Positions 53,225 through 61,648 of a stretch of 64,000 bases of DNA are shown here, piece by piece (the first letter of the stretch is position 1; each line of letters begins with the position of its first letter). Where the stretch lies: contig NZ_JAHDTF010000005.1 in NCBI RefSeq assembly GCF_018531465.1, forward strand, positions 186,001 through 250,000, written 5' to 3'. The stretch comes from Sphaerisporangium fuscum (GTDB lineage: Bacteria; Actinomycetota; Actinomycetes; Streptosporangiales; Streptosporangiaceae). Made by a program: the position numbers and the translations under genes. Under the pieces are notes generated by a model. It was given only the letters and a program-made list of their open reading frames with translations. It was not told the DNA's origin and searched no databases.

Positions 53225-55516
53225 GTGCAAGGACAAGGCAAAGTACACGGATCGGTAGTCGTGGTCGGCAACCTGCTGCGCCTCATCGGAGCAGCCGTCG
53301 CCGCTGGCGTGCTGACCGCCGCCATCGCTTTGCCCGCCGTGGGCGGTGCCGGCGTGGGCGTCAAGAGCGCCACTGATGTCCTGAACCTGAAGCCGGAAGA
53401 TCTGGTGGAGTCCGACCTCCCGGAGAAGACCGAGATCCGGGACGCCAAAGGCAAGCTGATCGCACAGTTCTACTACCAGAACCGCGAATCGGTGAAGCTG
53501 GACCAGGTCGCCCCCATCATGCGCGAGGCGATCATCTCGATCGAGGACTTCCGCTTCTACCAGCACGGAGCCCTCGACCTGGAAGGCTCCTTCCGCGCGC
53601 TGATGAAGAACTTCCAGTCCGGCGGCGTCGCCCAGGGCGGCTCCACGATCACACAGCAGTACGTCAAGCAGGTGCTGCTGAACAAGGCCGAGACCAAGGA
53701 AGAGAAACTCGCCGCGATCGCCCCCACGGTCTCCCGCAAGCTGAACGAGCTTCGGTACGCCATGGCCATCGAGCAGAAGCACACGAAGGACGAGATCCTC
53801 GAGCGCTACCTCAACATCGCCTACTTCGGCGCCGGCGCGTACGGCATCCAGGCGGCGTCCAAGCGCTTCTTCGACAAGCCGGCCTCGGAACTGACCCTCT
53901 GGGAGGCCGCCACGCTGGCGGGCGCCGTCCAGAACCCCAACGCCACCGACCCCAACCTCGGCAAGCAGCACAAGGCCGCCCTGCTGGCCCGGCGCAACGT
54001 CGTCCTCGACCGCATGGCCGAACTGAAGAAGATCACCCCCGAGCAGGCCGCCGAGTCCAAGGCCAAGAAGCTCGGCTACAAGGACATCGCCATCCCGGGT
54101 GGCTGCGAGGCGAGCCGCTACCCGTACTTCTGCCTCTACGTCCAGAACGAGATCCGCAACGACCCGCAGTTCGGCAAGACCCAGGAAGCCCGCGAGAACT
54201 TCCTGAACCGCGGCGGCCTGGTCATCAAGACCACCCTTGACACCAAGATGCAGAAGGCCGCCGAGAAGGCGATCAAGAAGTACGTCTTCGCGTCCGACAA
54301 GCCCGTCGCCGCCGAGGCGCTCATCGAGCCCGGAACCGGCGAGATCAAGGCCATGGCCGCCAGCCGCAAGTACGGCCGGAGCAAGAAGAAGAACGAGTCC
54401 AACTACAACCTGGTCGCCGACGCCGCGCACGGCGGCGGCACCGGCTTCCAGGCCGGTTCGACGTTCAAGGTCTTCACCCTAACCACCGCGCTCAAAGAGG
54501 GCATGAAGTTCCACGACGGCCTCAACTCCGGCAGCAGCTTCACCGCCAACGGATACAGCGACTTCAAGAACTGCAAGGGCGAGAACGTCGGCGACCCCTC
54601 GCACACCGCCCACAACGCCGAGGGCGGCGGCGGCTTCAAGACCCTCCAGACCGGCACCTGGGGCTCGGTCAACACCTTCTTCCTCGGACTGGAGCGCAAG
54701 GTCGGCCTCTGCGACGTCGTCAAGACCGCCAAGGACCTCGGCATCAAGCGCTCCGACGGCGGCAAGCTCCAGGAGGTCGAGACCTTCACCCTGGGCGTCA
54801 ACGAGATGGACCCGGTCACCGTGGCCAGCGCCTACGCCACCTTCGGCGCGCGCGGCAAGTACTGCAAGCCGATGGCGATCACCTCCATCACCGACCGCAA
54901 CGGCAAGACGACCGACTTCAAGCCCGGCTGCAAGCAGGTCCTCGACGAAGAGGTCGCCGACGCGGTCAGCGACATCCTCTCCGGCGTCTTCACCAAGGGC
55001 ACCATGCGGGAGGTCGGCGGCATCGGCCGCGACGCCGCGGGCAAGACCGGCACCACCGACGGCGAGATGACCGCCTGGTTCGCCGGCTACACCCCCGACC
55101 TCGCCGGCGCCGTCAGCCTCGGCGACCCGCGCGGCTCCTACACCCACCCGCTGCGCAGCATCACCATCGGCGGCAGGTACTACTCCGAGGTCTTCGGCGC
55201 CACCATCTCCGGCCGGGTCTGGAAGGCGACCTTCCTCGACGCCCTGAAGAACATCGACCCCAGCTCCTTCACCCCGCCGAACATGGACCGCTTCGGCGGC
55301 TGCAGCGGCGGCTGCGCGCCCAAGCGTCCCCCGAAGGACAGCATCGAGAACAACGGCAACGCCTTCACCGTCCCGAACGGCAACGATTTCGGCTTCGGAA
55401 ACGGGAACGGCCGCGGCGGCAACGGCCGGAACGGCAACGGGAACGGGAACCGCGGCACCGGCACCGGGAACGGCGGCACCGGCATCGCCCCCATGCCGAT
55501 CCTCCCGAGCAACTGA
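53225..55516 (+). CDS. class A penicillin-binding protein (PonA2-like)
   Basis: 763 aa, GTG start without a clear ribosome site. N-terminal membrane anchor; transglycosylase GT51 with catalytic Glu107 (SIEDFRFYQHGALD) and QGGSTITQQYVKQ; transpeptidase with S412xxK415 (AGSTFK), S481-V-N and K607-TGT. The tail from about 700 is Asn/Gly-rich (FGNGNGRGGNGRN) with no PASTA domain, unlike mycobacterial PonA2. It polymerises and cross-links peptidoglycan. Divergent from wblA. Confidence 0.96.
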   Translation: MQGQGKVHGSVVVVGNLLRLIGAAVAAGVLTAAIALPAVGGAGVGVKSATDVLNLKPEDLVESDLPEKTEIRDAKGKLIAQFYYQNRESVKLDQVAPIMREAIISIEDFRFYQHGALDLEGSFRALMKNFQSGGVAQGGSTITQQYVKQVLLNKAETKEEKLAAIAPTVSRKLNELRYAMAIEQKHTKDEILERYLNIAYFGAGAYGIQAASKRFFDKPASELTLWEAATLAGAVQNPNATDPNLGKQHKAALLARRNVVLDRMAELKKITPEQAAESKAKKLGYKDIAIPGGCEASRYPYFCLYVQNEIRNDPQFGKTQEARENFLNRGGLVIKTTLDTKMQKAAEKAIKKYVFASDKPVAAEALIEPGTGEIKAMAASRKYGRSKKKNESNYNLVADAAHGGGTGFQAGSTFKVFTLTTALKEGMKFHDGLNSGSSFTANGYSDFKNCKGENVGDPSHTAHNAEGGGGFKTLQTGTWGSVNTFFLGLERKVGLCDVVKTAKDLGIKRSDGGKLQEVETFTLGVNEMDPVTVASAYATFGARGKYCKPMAITSITDRNGKTTDFKPGCKQVLDEEVADAVSDILSGVFTKGTMREVGGIGRDAAGKTGTTDGEMTAWFAGYTPDLAGAVSLGDPRGSYTHPLRSITIGGRYYSEVFGATISGRVWKATFLDALKNIDPSSFTPPNMDRFGGCSGGCAPKRPPKDSIENNGNAFTVPNGNDFGFGNGNGRGGNGRNGNGNGNRGTGTGNGGTGIAPMPILPSN

Positions 55517-55520
55517 CCAA

Positions 55521-55562
55521 CGGCAAGGGCCCTCCACACCGATCTGTGGAGGGCCCTTGCCG
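55521..55562 (+). terminator. strong terminator after the PBP gene
   Basis: CGGCAAGGGCCCTCCACA (55521-55538) and TGTGGAGGGCCCTTGCCG (55545-55562) form a perfect 18-bp stem with a 6-nt loop, 4 bp past the stop codon. Confidence 0.9.
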
Positions 55563-55682
55563 TGTCGTACGGGGGCTCACGGGTCGCGCGCAGGCGAGGC
55601 GGCGTACGGGGTAAACCGGACCGGGCGTACCTCAGGCGACCGGCATATACCGGGAAGCCGAGGCCCACCCGGGCATGAACCA

Positions 55683-55843
55683 CCCAGCCCCACAGGGGCC
55701 GGTTGAACCGCCGGCCAGCCTCAGCCGGCCAGGCGGGCGCGGACGACCAGCCCCACAACCCCGGCCAGCCTCAACCGGCCAGGCGGGCGCGGACGACCAG
55801 CCCCACAACCCCGGCCAGGCTCAGCCGGCCAGGCGGGCGCGGA
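55683..55843. repeat. 50-bp tandem repeat built on the 3' end of yqeY
   Basis: Exact-period copies begin at 55721, 55771 and 55821; each starts with TCAGCCGGCCAGGCGGGCGC (one copy with TCAACC), which is the antisense of the last codons RARLAG plus stop of the yqeY-like gene. A degenerate partial copy precedes at 55683. Only the 55821 copy is attached to the gene. Confidence 0.9.
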
Positions 55844-56276
55844 CGATTTGGGCGACCCTGCCGCCCTCGGCCCGCCCGGCGACCTTCGGGCCCAGCACCT
55901 TCATGACCTGACCCATGGCCTTCGGCCCCTCGGCGCCGCTCTCGGCGATGGCCTCCTGGACGAGCCGGTCGAGCTCCTCGTCGCTCAGCTGCGCGGGAAG
56001 GTACTCCTCGATCACCGCCTGCTCGTCCTGCTCCGCCTGCGCCTGCTCGGCGCGCCCGGCGTTGGCGAACGCCTCGGACGCCTCACGCCGCTTCTTGGCC
56101 TCCTTCGTCAGCACCTTGACGATCTCGTCGTCGGAGAGCTCGCGGGCCTCCTTGCCCGCCACCTCCTCGGTGCTCACCGCCGCCAGCGCCATGCGCAGGG
56201 TGCGGGTGCGGACGTCGTCCCGCGCCTTCATGGCAGTCGTGAGGTCGGCCTTCAGCTTGTCCTTCAAAGCACTCAT
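55821..56276 (-). CDS. GatB/YqeY-domain protein
   Basis: 151 aa, ATG start. YqeY family blocks: MSALKDKLKADLTTAMKARD, LRMALAAVSTEE, YLPAQLSDEELDRLV and PKAMGQVMKVLGPKVAGRA then GGRVAQIVR. It resembles the tRNA-binding tail domain of GatB; the free-standing protein's role is not established. Its last codons and stop are duplicated twice downstream as a tandem array. Confidence 0.93.
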   Translation of the reverse strand: MSALKDKLKADLTTAMKARDDVRTRTLRMALAAVSTEEVAGKEARELSDDEIVKVLTKEAKKRREASEAFANAGRAEQAQAEQDEQAVIEEYLPAQLSDEELDRLVQEAIAESGAEGPKAMGQVMKVLGPKVAGRAEGGRVAQIVRARLAG

Positions 56277-56515
56277 GGTCACCATCTTGCCGCTTCCCGG
56301 CAGCCCTCTCGCCTCCATTTCCCCGCGCCGCTCCCGCCGGGCCGCACGATCCCCGCCTCGCCGTACGTCCCCCTGACGGCCCTCGCCGTACGCTCCCCGG
56401 AGCACTTGGAGTCGGAGCGGGCCGCAAACGGCAGATCGCGACCAGAGAATCGGGACATGCGGCTCGTTCCGGGTCTTGGGCGGCGGCAGGGCGTGCCCTC
56501 GGGCATCATGAAGAG

Positions 56516-57421
56516 GTGAGGAAAGCTGCCGCGATACCCCTGTCCCTGCTCGGTCTCGGCGTCGCCGGGATCGGCTACGCCTCGGTGATCGAGCGCAACT
56601 GGTTCCGGCTACGCCGCTTCGACGTGCCGGTCCTCGAGCCCGGGCAGCGGCCGGTGCGCGTCCTCCAGATCTCCGACCTCCACCTCACCCCAGGGCGCAC
56701 CCGCCTGATCAACTGGGTCCGCTCGCTGGACGCGCTGAACCCCGACCTGGTGGTCAACACCGGGGACACCCTCGCCCACCCCGACGCCGTCCCGGCCTAC
56801 CTGCACGCGGTCGAGCCCCTGCTGTCCCGTCCCGGCCTGTTCGTCTACGGGTCCAACGACCTGTACGCCCCGCGCCCCAAGAACCCCGCCCGCTACCTCT
56901 GGAGCACCTCCAAGGGCGACCGGCGCCAGCACACCCCCAACCTGCCGTGGAGCGAGCTCGGCGCGGGCATGACGGCGGCGGGCTGGCTCGACATGAACAA
57001 CGCCACCGCACGCATCAAGGTGGGCGACCTCGACGTCCACGTGGGCGGCATCCACGACTCCCACATCAACCGCGACCGCTACGACGAGATCGCCGGCCCG
57101 GCCCCGGCCGACGCCGATCTCCGGCTCGGCGTCATGCACTCCCCTGAGCCCAGGAACATGTCGCGCTTCGCCGACGACGGCTACCAGCTGCTCCTCGCGG
57201 GCCACACCCACGGCGGCCAGCTGTGCATCCCGTTCTACGGCGCCCTGGTGACCAACTGCGGCATCGACCGCGCGCGGGTGAAGGGCCTGCACCGCCACGA
57301 CTCCGCCTGGCTCCACGTCTCCGCCGGCCTCGGCACCAGCCCGTACGCCCCGGTCCGCTTCTCCTGCCCACCGGAGGCCACCCTCCTCACCCTGGTCCCC
57401 CGCCGCCCCACCCGCTCCTGA
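56516..57421 (+). CDS. membrane-anchored metallophosphoesterase
   Basis: 301 aa, GTG start. An N-terminal hydrophobic anchor is followed by the calcineurin-like motifs QISDLHLTPG, NTGDTLAHPD, GSNDLYAP (the usual GNHD with Ser-Asn in place of Asn-His, common in this subfamily), and LLAGHTHGGQLCIP. It occupies the Rv3683-type position next to the PBP gene and may act on cell-envelope phosphoesters; the substrate is unknown. Confidence 0.9.
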   Translation: MRKAAAIPLSLLGLGVAGIGYASVIERNWFRLRRFDVPVLEPGQRPVRVLQISDLHLTPGRTRLINWVRSLDALNPDLVVNTGDTLAHPDAVPAYLHAVEPLLSRPGLFVYGSNDLYAPRPKNPARYLWSTSKGDRRQHTPNLPWSELGAGMTAAGWLDMNNATARIKVGDLDVHVGGIHDSHINRDRYDEIAGPAPADADLRLGVMHSPEPRNMSRFADDGYQLLLAGHTHGGQLCIPFYGALVTNCGIDRARVKGLHRHDSAWLHVSAGLGTSPYAPVRFSCPPEATLLTLVPRRPTRS

Positions 57422-57547
57422 CGCGCCCCCTCCCGCACGAACCCGCGAACCAAGCCGATACCGAGGCCCCATCGGCCTCTCGCCGATGACGCGAGCACCA
57501 CCAAAGTCCGCTAGACTCATGCGAGCACAAGCAAACCGCAAGTGCAC

Positions 57548-57621
57548 CGGGGTGTAGCGCAGCTTGGCAGCGCGCTTCGTTCGGGACGAAGAGGCCGTGG
57601 GTTCAAATCCCGCCACCCCGA
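57548..57621 (+). tRNA. tRNA-Pro (anticodon CGG)
   Basis: 74 nt cloverleaf. Acceptor CGGGGTG (57548-57554) pairs with CACCCCG (57614-57620), discriminator A at 57621. The anticodon arm CTTCG-TTCGGGA-CGAAG gives anticodon CGG, reading CCG proline codons. The T loop is GTTCAAATC. CCA is not encoded. A strong terminator follows, and the DNA beyond it is accessory. Confidence 0.95.
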
Positions 57622-57634
57622 CCCAGAAGTTACA

Positions 57635-57678
57635 GATCAAGGGCCTGATCGCTGGAGACAGCGATCAGGCCCTTGATC
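57635..57678 (+). terminator. terminator downstream of tRNA-Pro
   Basis: GATCAAGGGCCTGATCGCT (57635-57653) and AGCGATCAGGCCCTTGATC (57660-57678) form a perfect 19-bp stem with a 6-nt loop, followed by GTTTG. Confidence 0.9.
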
Positions 57679-57994
57679 GTTTGACCGTCGTTCTGGACGC
57701 CGCGAGAGGGCACTGACGGGTTCGGCGCCGCCTTCCTGGTCTCGGCCGGCCTGCTCTGGTGGTCATGTCGGCCGGGTCGCCGCGCCGACGAGGACCTGGG
57801 TTCCCGCGCCTACGGACCAGTCCATCTCACGCTGGGCCGCGACCGGCGCGGAGCCACGCGATAGGCCACCCGGCTCCGACCGCGGCGGATGATCCGCCCG
57901 GAGATGAGGAGGCGGCGCGCGCTGCCATGGCTGGTGGCTGCCGAGAGCTGGACCGGACTAGCCCTCTTCCTGATCATGGATCTGCGGAGACCGC
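57679..57994. other. degraded interval after tRNA-Pro
   Basis: 316 bp without a gene I can support. Short hydrophobic readings (such as GAAFLVSAGLLWW on plus at about 57728) look like the debris of a membrane-protein gene, interrupted by stops. No direct repeat of the tRNA 3' end was found, so an attachment site is not shown. Confidence 0.45.
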
Positions 57995-58336
57995 TCACCG
58001 GGAGACCCGGCGTACCGCGATCACGAGCAGCACGACCGTGTCGACCGTCATGATCGCATTGCTGGTCAAATCGACCACCAGCTCCGCCTGCTCGGGGCGG
58101 CACAGCAGCAGAAACGTGCCCAGGCCCAGCATGTTCGCGGTCGTCTCATGCCCGGCGGTCAGCAGCAGCGTGGCCACGCCGGTGAGCTCGTCGTGGTCGA
58201 GCTCACCTCCGGCGGCCAGCTCGCTGAACAGATCGTCGGAAGGTTCTGCTCGCTTGTGTCCGACGAGCTCGGACAGGTAGCGCATCAGCTCGGCGTGTGC
58301 GGCGCCCCGCTGTTCGGCGGAGTTGTCGAAGCTCAC
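57995..58336 (-). pseudogene. cytochrome P450 fragment
   Basis: 113 codons open, of which about the first 88 match a P450 around the I helix: ELTGVATLLLTAGHETTANM with the oxygen-activating AGHETT motif. The ExxR motif and heme-binding Cys of P450s are absent (normal length ~400 aa), and the last ~25 residues switch to an unrelated hydrophobic sequence. It is a truncated relic. A short plus-strand frame follows (58360-58491, ends IARDLGASRSV) that I do not recognise. Confidence 0.75.
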
Positions 58337-58550
58337 CGCCTGTGCGGTGGCATCCTGAAATGCGCGCGCTCGCCGCGAACCTGGGCCTTACCCTCGACGG
58401 GCGTTACGACGGTCCCGGCGATTTCGCTGTGTTCGCTCCTTACGTGATCAGCGAGATCGCGCGAGACCTCGGCGCTAGTCGTTCGGTTTGATCAAGGTAG
58501 GGGTACCCCACACCCCACCCCTATCCGGGTTGAAGGTCGGTCGGCTGGAA

Positions 58551-58600
58551 GGAATGCTCCTTAGAGGTGGAGCCCGGATCTCCGGGACGTGAGCATTTCC
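58551..58600 (+). promoter_or_regulatory. structured leader before the flavin oxidase gene
   Basis: GGAATGCTC (58551-58559) pairs with GAGCATTTCC (58591-58600, one bulge); inside, CCCGGA (58573-58578) pairs with TCCGGG (58581-58586). It lies 50 bp before the start codon. It could be an attenuator or a terminator of upstream debris; no known riboswitch consensus is recognised. Confidence 0.35.
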
Positions 58601-58649
58601 TGTCAGCGACGAGCGGCGGGCAAGCAGACGCCGCGAAGGAGTTCCCCTC

Positions 58650-60029
58650 ATGTTGGTGAACGTCTCGCCCGTCACGATTTCGCGCCTCCGCGGCACCCTG
58701 ACCGGCAGGGTCATCGAGCCGCATGACGACGGGTACGACAGGGCGCGGACCGTCTACCAGGGCGGATTCGACCGTCGGCCGGCGGCCATCATCCGGGTCG
58801 CCGACGCCGCCGACGTGGCGCGGGTCATCGCGTTCGCGCGGGAGACGGGGGCCGAGTTGGCCGTCCGCGGCGGCGGCCACAGCAACGCCGGCCACAGCGT
58901 CACCGAGGGCGGCATCGTGCTCGACCTCCGAGATCTGCAGGCGATGGACATCGACGTCGAAGGACGGACCGCGTGGGCGCAGGGCGGGCTGACCGCGGGC
59001 GCGTACACGGCTCAGGCGGGCGCCCACGGCCTGGCGACCGGATTCGGCGACACCGGTTCCGTGGGGATCGGGGGGATCACGCTCGGAGGCGGCATCGGTT
59101 TCCTCGTCCGCAAGCACGGCCTCAGCATCGACAACCTGCTGGCCGCCGAGCTGGTCACCGCGGACGGTGAGATCCGCCACGTGGACGCGGAGACCCATCC
59201 CGACCTGTTCTGGGCCATCCGCGGCGGCGGCGGCAACTTCGGGGTGGCCACCCGGTTGCGGTTCAGGCTGCACCCGTTGGAGTCGTTCATGGGCGGAATC
59301 CTGATCCTGCCCGCGACGCCGGAGGTCATCGCCTCGTTCATGGCCGAGGCGGAGGCGGCGCCGGAGGAGCTCTCGACGATCGCCAACGTCATGCCCGCGC
59401 CGCCGATGCCGTTCCTGCCGAGTGAGCTCCACGGCCGGCTGATCATCATGGCCTTCATGGCGTACGCCGGCGAGGCCGAGGCCGGCGAGCGGGCCATCGC
59501 GCCGTTCCGCGCGCTCGCCACCCCCCTCGCCGACATGGTCCAGGCGATGCCGTACTCCGGGATGTTCCCCCCGGAGGGGGACGTCGAGCCGGTGACCGCG
59601 GCGGCGCAGACGATGTTCATGGACAGTGTCGACCGGGACATGGCCGAGACCGTCGTCCGGTACCTCGAATCCTCCGACGCTTCGATGCGCGCCGTGCAAC
59701 TGCGAATGCTCGGCGGGGCGATGGCCCGTGTGCCGGTCGACGCGACCGCGTTCGCGCACCGCCACAGCCGGATCATGGTGAACGTCGCGGCGTTCTACGA
59801 GCGCCCCGAGGACCGGGCCGCCCGCGAGGCCTGGGTCGCCGAGCTCGCGGGCGCCCTGCGGCAGAGCGATGCGGGGGCGTACGTGAACTTCCTGGGAGAC
59901 GAGAGCGAAGATCGGGTCCGCGCCGCGTACCCGGGCTCGACCTGGCACCGGCTCGCGGCGATCAAGGCGGTGTACGACCCGGCCAATCTCTTCCGCCTCA
60001 ACCAGAACATCCCCCCGGCGATCGGTTGA
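58650..60029 (+). CDS. FAD-binding oxidase (VAO/BBE family)
   Basis: 459 aa, ATG with AAGGAG upstream. FAD_binding_4 domain with RGGGHSNAGHS (the His is the usual 8-alpha flavin link) and GSVGIGGITLGGGIG; BBE domain near the C terminus (YDPANLFRLNQNIPP). The second covalent-link Cys of bicovalent oxidases (GxCxxVG) is replaced (GDTGSVG), so flavin is probably mono-covalently bound. Typical of oxidases of carbohydrates or secondary metabolites; substrate unknown. Sits alone between relic DNA and the right-edge cassette. Confidence 0.92.
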   Translation: MLVNVSPVTISRLRGTLTGRVIEPHDDGYDRARTVYQGGFDRRPAAIIRVADAADVARVIAFARETGAELAVRGGGHSNAGHSVTEGGIVLDLRDLQAMDIDVEGRTAWAQGGLTAGAYTAQAGAHGLATGFGDTGSVGIGGITLGGGIGFLVRKHGLSIDNLLAAELVTADGEIRHVDAETHPDLFWAIRGGGGNFGVATRLRFRLHPLESFMGGILILPATPEVIASFMAEAEAAPEELSTIANVMPAPPMPFLPSELHGRLIIMAFMAYAGEAEAGERAIAPFRALATPLADMVQAMPYSGMFPPEGDVEPVTAAAQTMFMDSVDRDMAETVVRYLESSDASMRAVQLRMLGGAMARVPVDATAFAHRHSRIMVNVAAFYERPEDRAAREAWVAELAGALRQSDAGAYVNFLGDESEDRVRAAYPGSTWHRLAAIKAVYDPANLFRLNQNIPPAIG

Positions 60030-60210
60030 CCTATTGACCGAGGGACCGGGCCCGCACCTGGACCGAGTCCCACCACCGTGACATCGGTCGACCCACTAGC
60101 CGAGGGACCGGGCCCAGACCTGGACCGATACCACCACCGTGACATCGGTCGACCCACTAGCCGAGGGACTGGGCCCACACCTGGACCGAGTCCCACCACC
60201 GCGACAGGGG
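60028..60210. repeat. 61-62-bp tandem repeat built on the 3' end of the next gene
   Basis: Copies begin at 60028, 60090 and 60151. Each contains the antisense of the codons WWDSVQVWAQSLG and the stop of the membrane-protein gene (CCGAGGGACYGGGCCC then ACCTGGACCGA, then CCACCACCG), plus the spacer TGACATCGGTC. Only the third copy is part of the gene. The stop codon is preserved in copy 2. Confidence 0.9.
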
Positions 60211-60660
60211 CAGCGGGTCGTTCGCCTGGTAGGCGACCGCGTTGACCACGAAGATCGAGACCAGCACGGTGGCCAGCGTCACCTGGTTGGCGATCTTGGC
60301 GGACTTCGACAGCCGGCGCAGCAGCTCCGTCACGCCCTTGTCGGCGATTTCCAGCAGCCCCGCCACCGCCTCGCCGTAGACGTGCGCCCCCGACGGCATC
60401 CGCTGCGCCGTCCGCAGCGACCTGGACGTGATGAGGTACTCCGGCAGGAGGACCAGCCACGCGAGGGTTCGCAGCGCGAGACGGCACAGCGGTACGCCCC
60501 AGCCCGCCAGCACGGGCAGGGCGTACTTGACGGCCAGCCGCACGGCGACGGCCATCACCAGGATGAAGGACAGTGCCTGGAGCGGGGCCGGCAGCCATCC
60601 GGCCAGTCCGTACCACCACTGCCCCAGTCCCTCGATAACGTCCGCGAGCGCGCTCAGCAC
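60157..60660 (-). CDS. membrane protein of the right-edge cassette
   Basis: 167 aa, GTG start, 22 bp after the SPFH-like gene. Predicted segments: LSFILVMAVAVRLAVKYALP, LAWLVLLPEYLITS and, near the C terminus, VTLATVLVSIFVVNAVAY; a soluble stretch (GEAVAGLLEIADKGVTELLRRL) lies between. I do not recognise the family. Its context with an SPFH-like protein and a P-loop/HEAT protein suggests that it anchors or forms the membrane effector of the cassette. Its 3' end is tandemly duplicated downstream. Confidence 0.75.
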   Translation of the reverse strand: MLSALADVIEGLGQWWYGLAGWLPAPLQALSFILVMAVAVRLAVKYALPVLAGWGVPLCRLALRTLAWLVLLPEYLITSRSLRTAQRMPSGAHVYGEAVAGLLEIADKGVTELLRRLSKSAKIANQVTLATVLVSIFVVNAVAYQANDPLPLSRWWDSVQVWAQSLG

Positions 60661-60682
60661 CGGACCGGCTCATTCGTCATCG

Positions 60683-61639
60683 TCATTCGTCCTCGTCTTC
60701 TTCGTCGTCGGTGTCGCCTTTCCGGTCGGCCGGAGGGGCCTGCAGGGCGAGGTCGCCGGAACGGTCGAAGATCGCCGCGGTGAAGTCCCTGACCGCGCCG
60801 TCGCCCTCGCCCAGCTGTCTGGCGAGCTGCTGTGCCAGGCGGTCCCGGACGTGCACCTCGATGGACGGGCTGGTGACCAGCTGCTGGAACAGGTCGATCT
60901 TGCGCTGCTCGGTGAGCTGCTGGCTGGCGTGGATCCTGTCGACGACGTCGGGGATCCGGTCGGTGTGCCCGTCGGTGAGCAGCGCCACGATCCCGGCGAT
61001 GTCCGGCCCGTAGACCGGCTCGTACATCTCCTTGAGGTCTTTGGCCTTCCGGGCCTGCAGCTTCTGCTGGAGCGCGTCCTTGCCGGCCTGCTGGACCGTG
61101 GCCTCGTCGGCGTACCGCAGCCGTACCCGCAGCTCCCGCATCGTCATGCCGGGCAGGTCGGGCCGTTTGGTGGTGGTGCGCAGCGAGTCGGCCACGACGG
61201 AGGCGAGCCGGGCCAGTTCGTCGCCGGCGTTCGCCACCGTCCCGATGTTGTGCTGGGCGGTGATGCGGCCCGCCAGGTCGAGGCACCAGTTGCGCAGGCG
61301 CTCGTTCAGGTCCCCCCGGCGCTCCCGGACCAAGAGGCCGCAGTCCTTCACCTCCAGCTCCACATCGACCTCCCCCTGCAGCTCGATCCCGACGTCGGCC
61401 GTCGGCAGCCGGGAGGCGAACGTCCGGGTGTGCGCTCCCACCGAGACGTAGTACGCCTCGATGAAGCCGCCGACCAGTCGCTGCCCGAACGTGGGAGGGG
61501 CGCCGCGCGGGAGCTCCACCAGGCGCCCGTCCCGGGAGCGCAGCACCATCGCCTCGTGCAGTTGCGGCCGCAGGTCGGACCGCAGCCGCCCGAACCGCGG
61601 TAGGACCTTCGGCCCTCTTACGGGATCGATCGAAGGCAT
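60683..61639 (-). CDS. SPFH/Band 7-like protein of the cassette (tentative)
   Basis: 318 aa, ATG with GGAG upstream, 9 bp after the P-loop gene. The N-terminal half is beta-rich (FASRLPTADVGIELQGEVDV then ELEVKDCGLLVRERRGD) and resembles a prohibitin-type domain; the second half is helical (KDALQQKLQARKAKDLKEMY) and ends in an acidic tail (DTDDEEDEDE). No membrane helix or P-loop is seen. It could recruit the membrane partner encoded downstream. Family call is by eye and moderate. Confidence 0.6.
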   Translation of the reverse strand: MPSIDPVRGPKVLPRFGRLRSDLRPQLHEAMVLRSRDGRLVELPRGAPPTFGQRLVGGFIEAYYVSVGAHTRTFASRLPTADVGIELQGEVDVELEVKDCGLLVRERRGDLNERLRNWCLDLAGRITAQHNIGTVANAGDELARLASVVADSLRTTTKRPDLPGMTMRELRVRLRYADEATVQQAGKDALQQKLQARKAKDLKEMYEPVYGPDIAGIVALLTDGHTDRIPDVVDRIHASQQLTEQRKIDLFQQLVTSPSIEVHVRDRLAQQLARQLGEGDGAVRDFTAAIFDRSGDLALQAPPADRKGDTDDEEDEDE

Positions 61640-61648
61640 CTCACTCTC

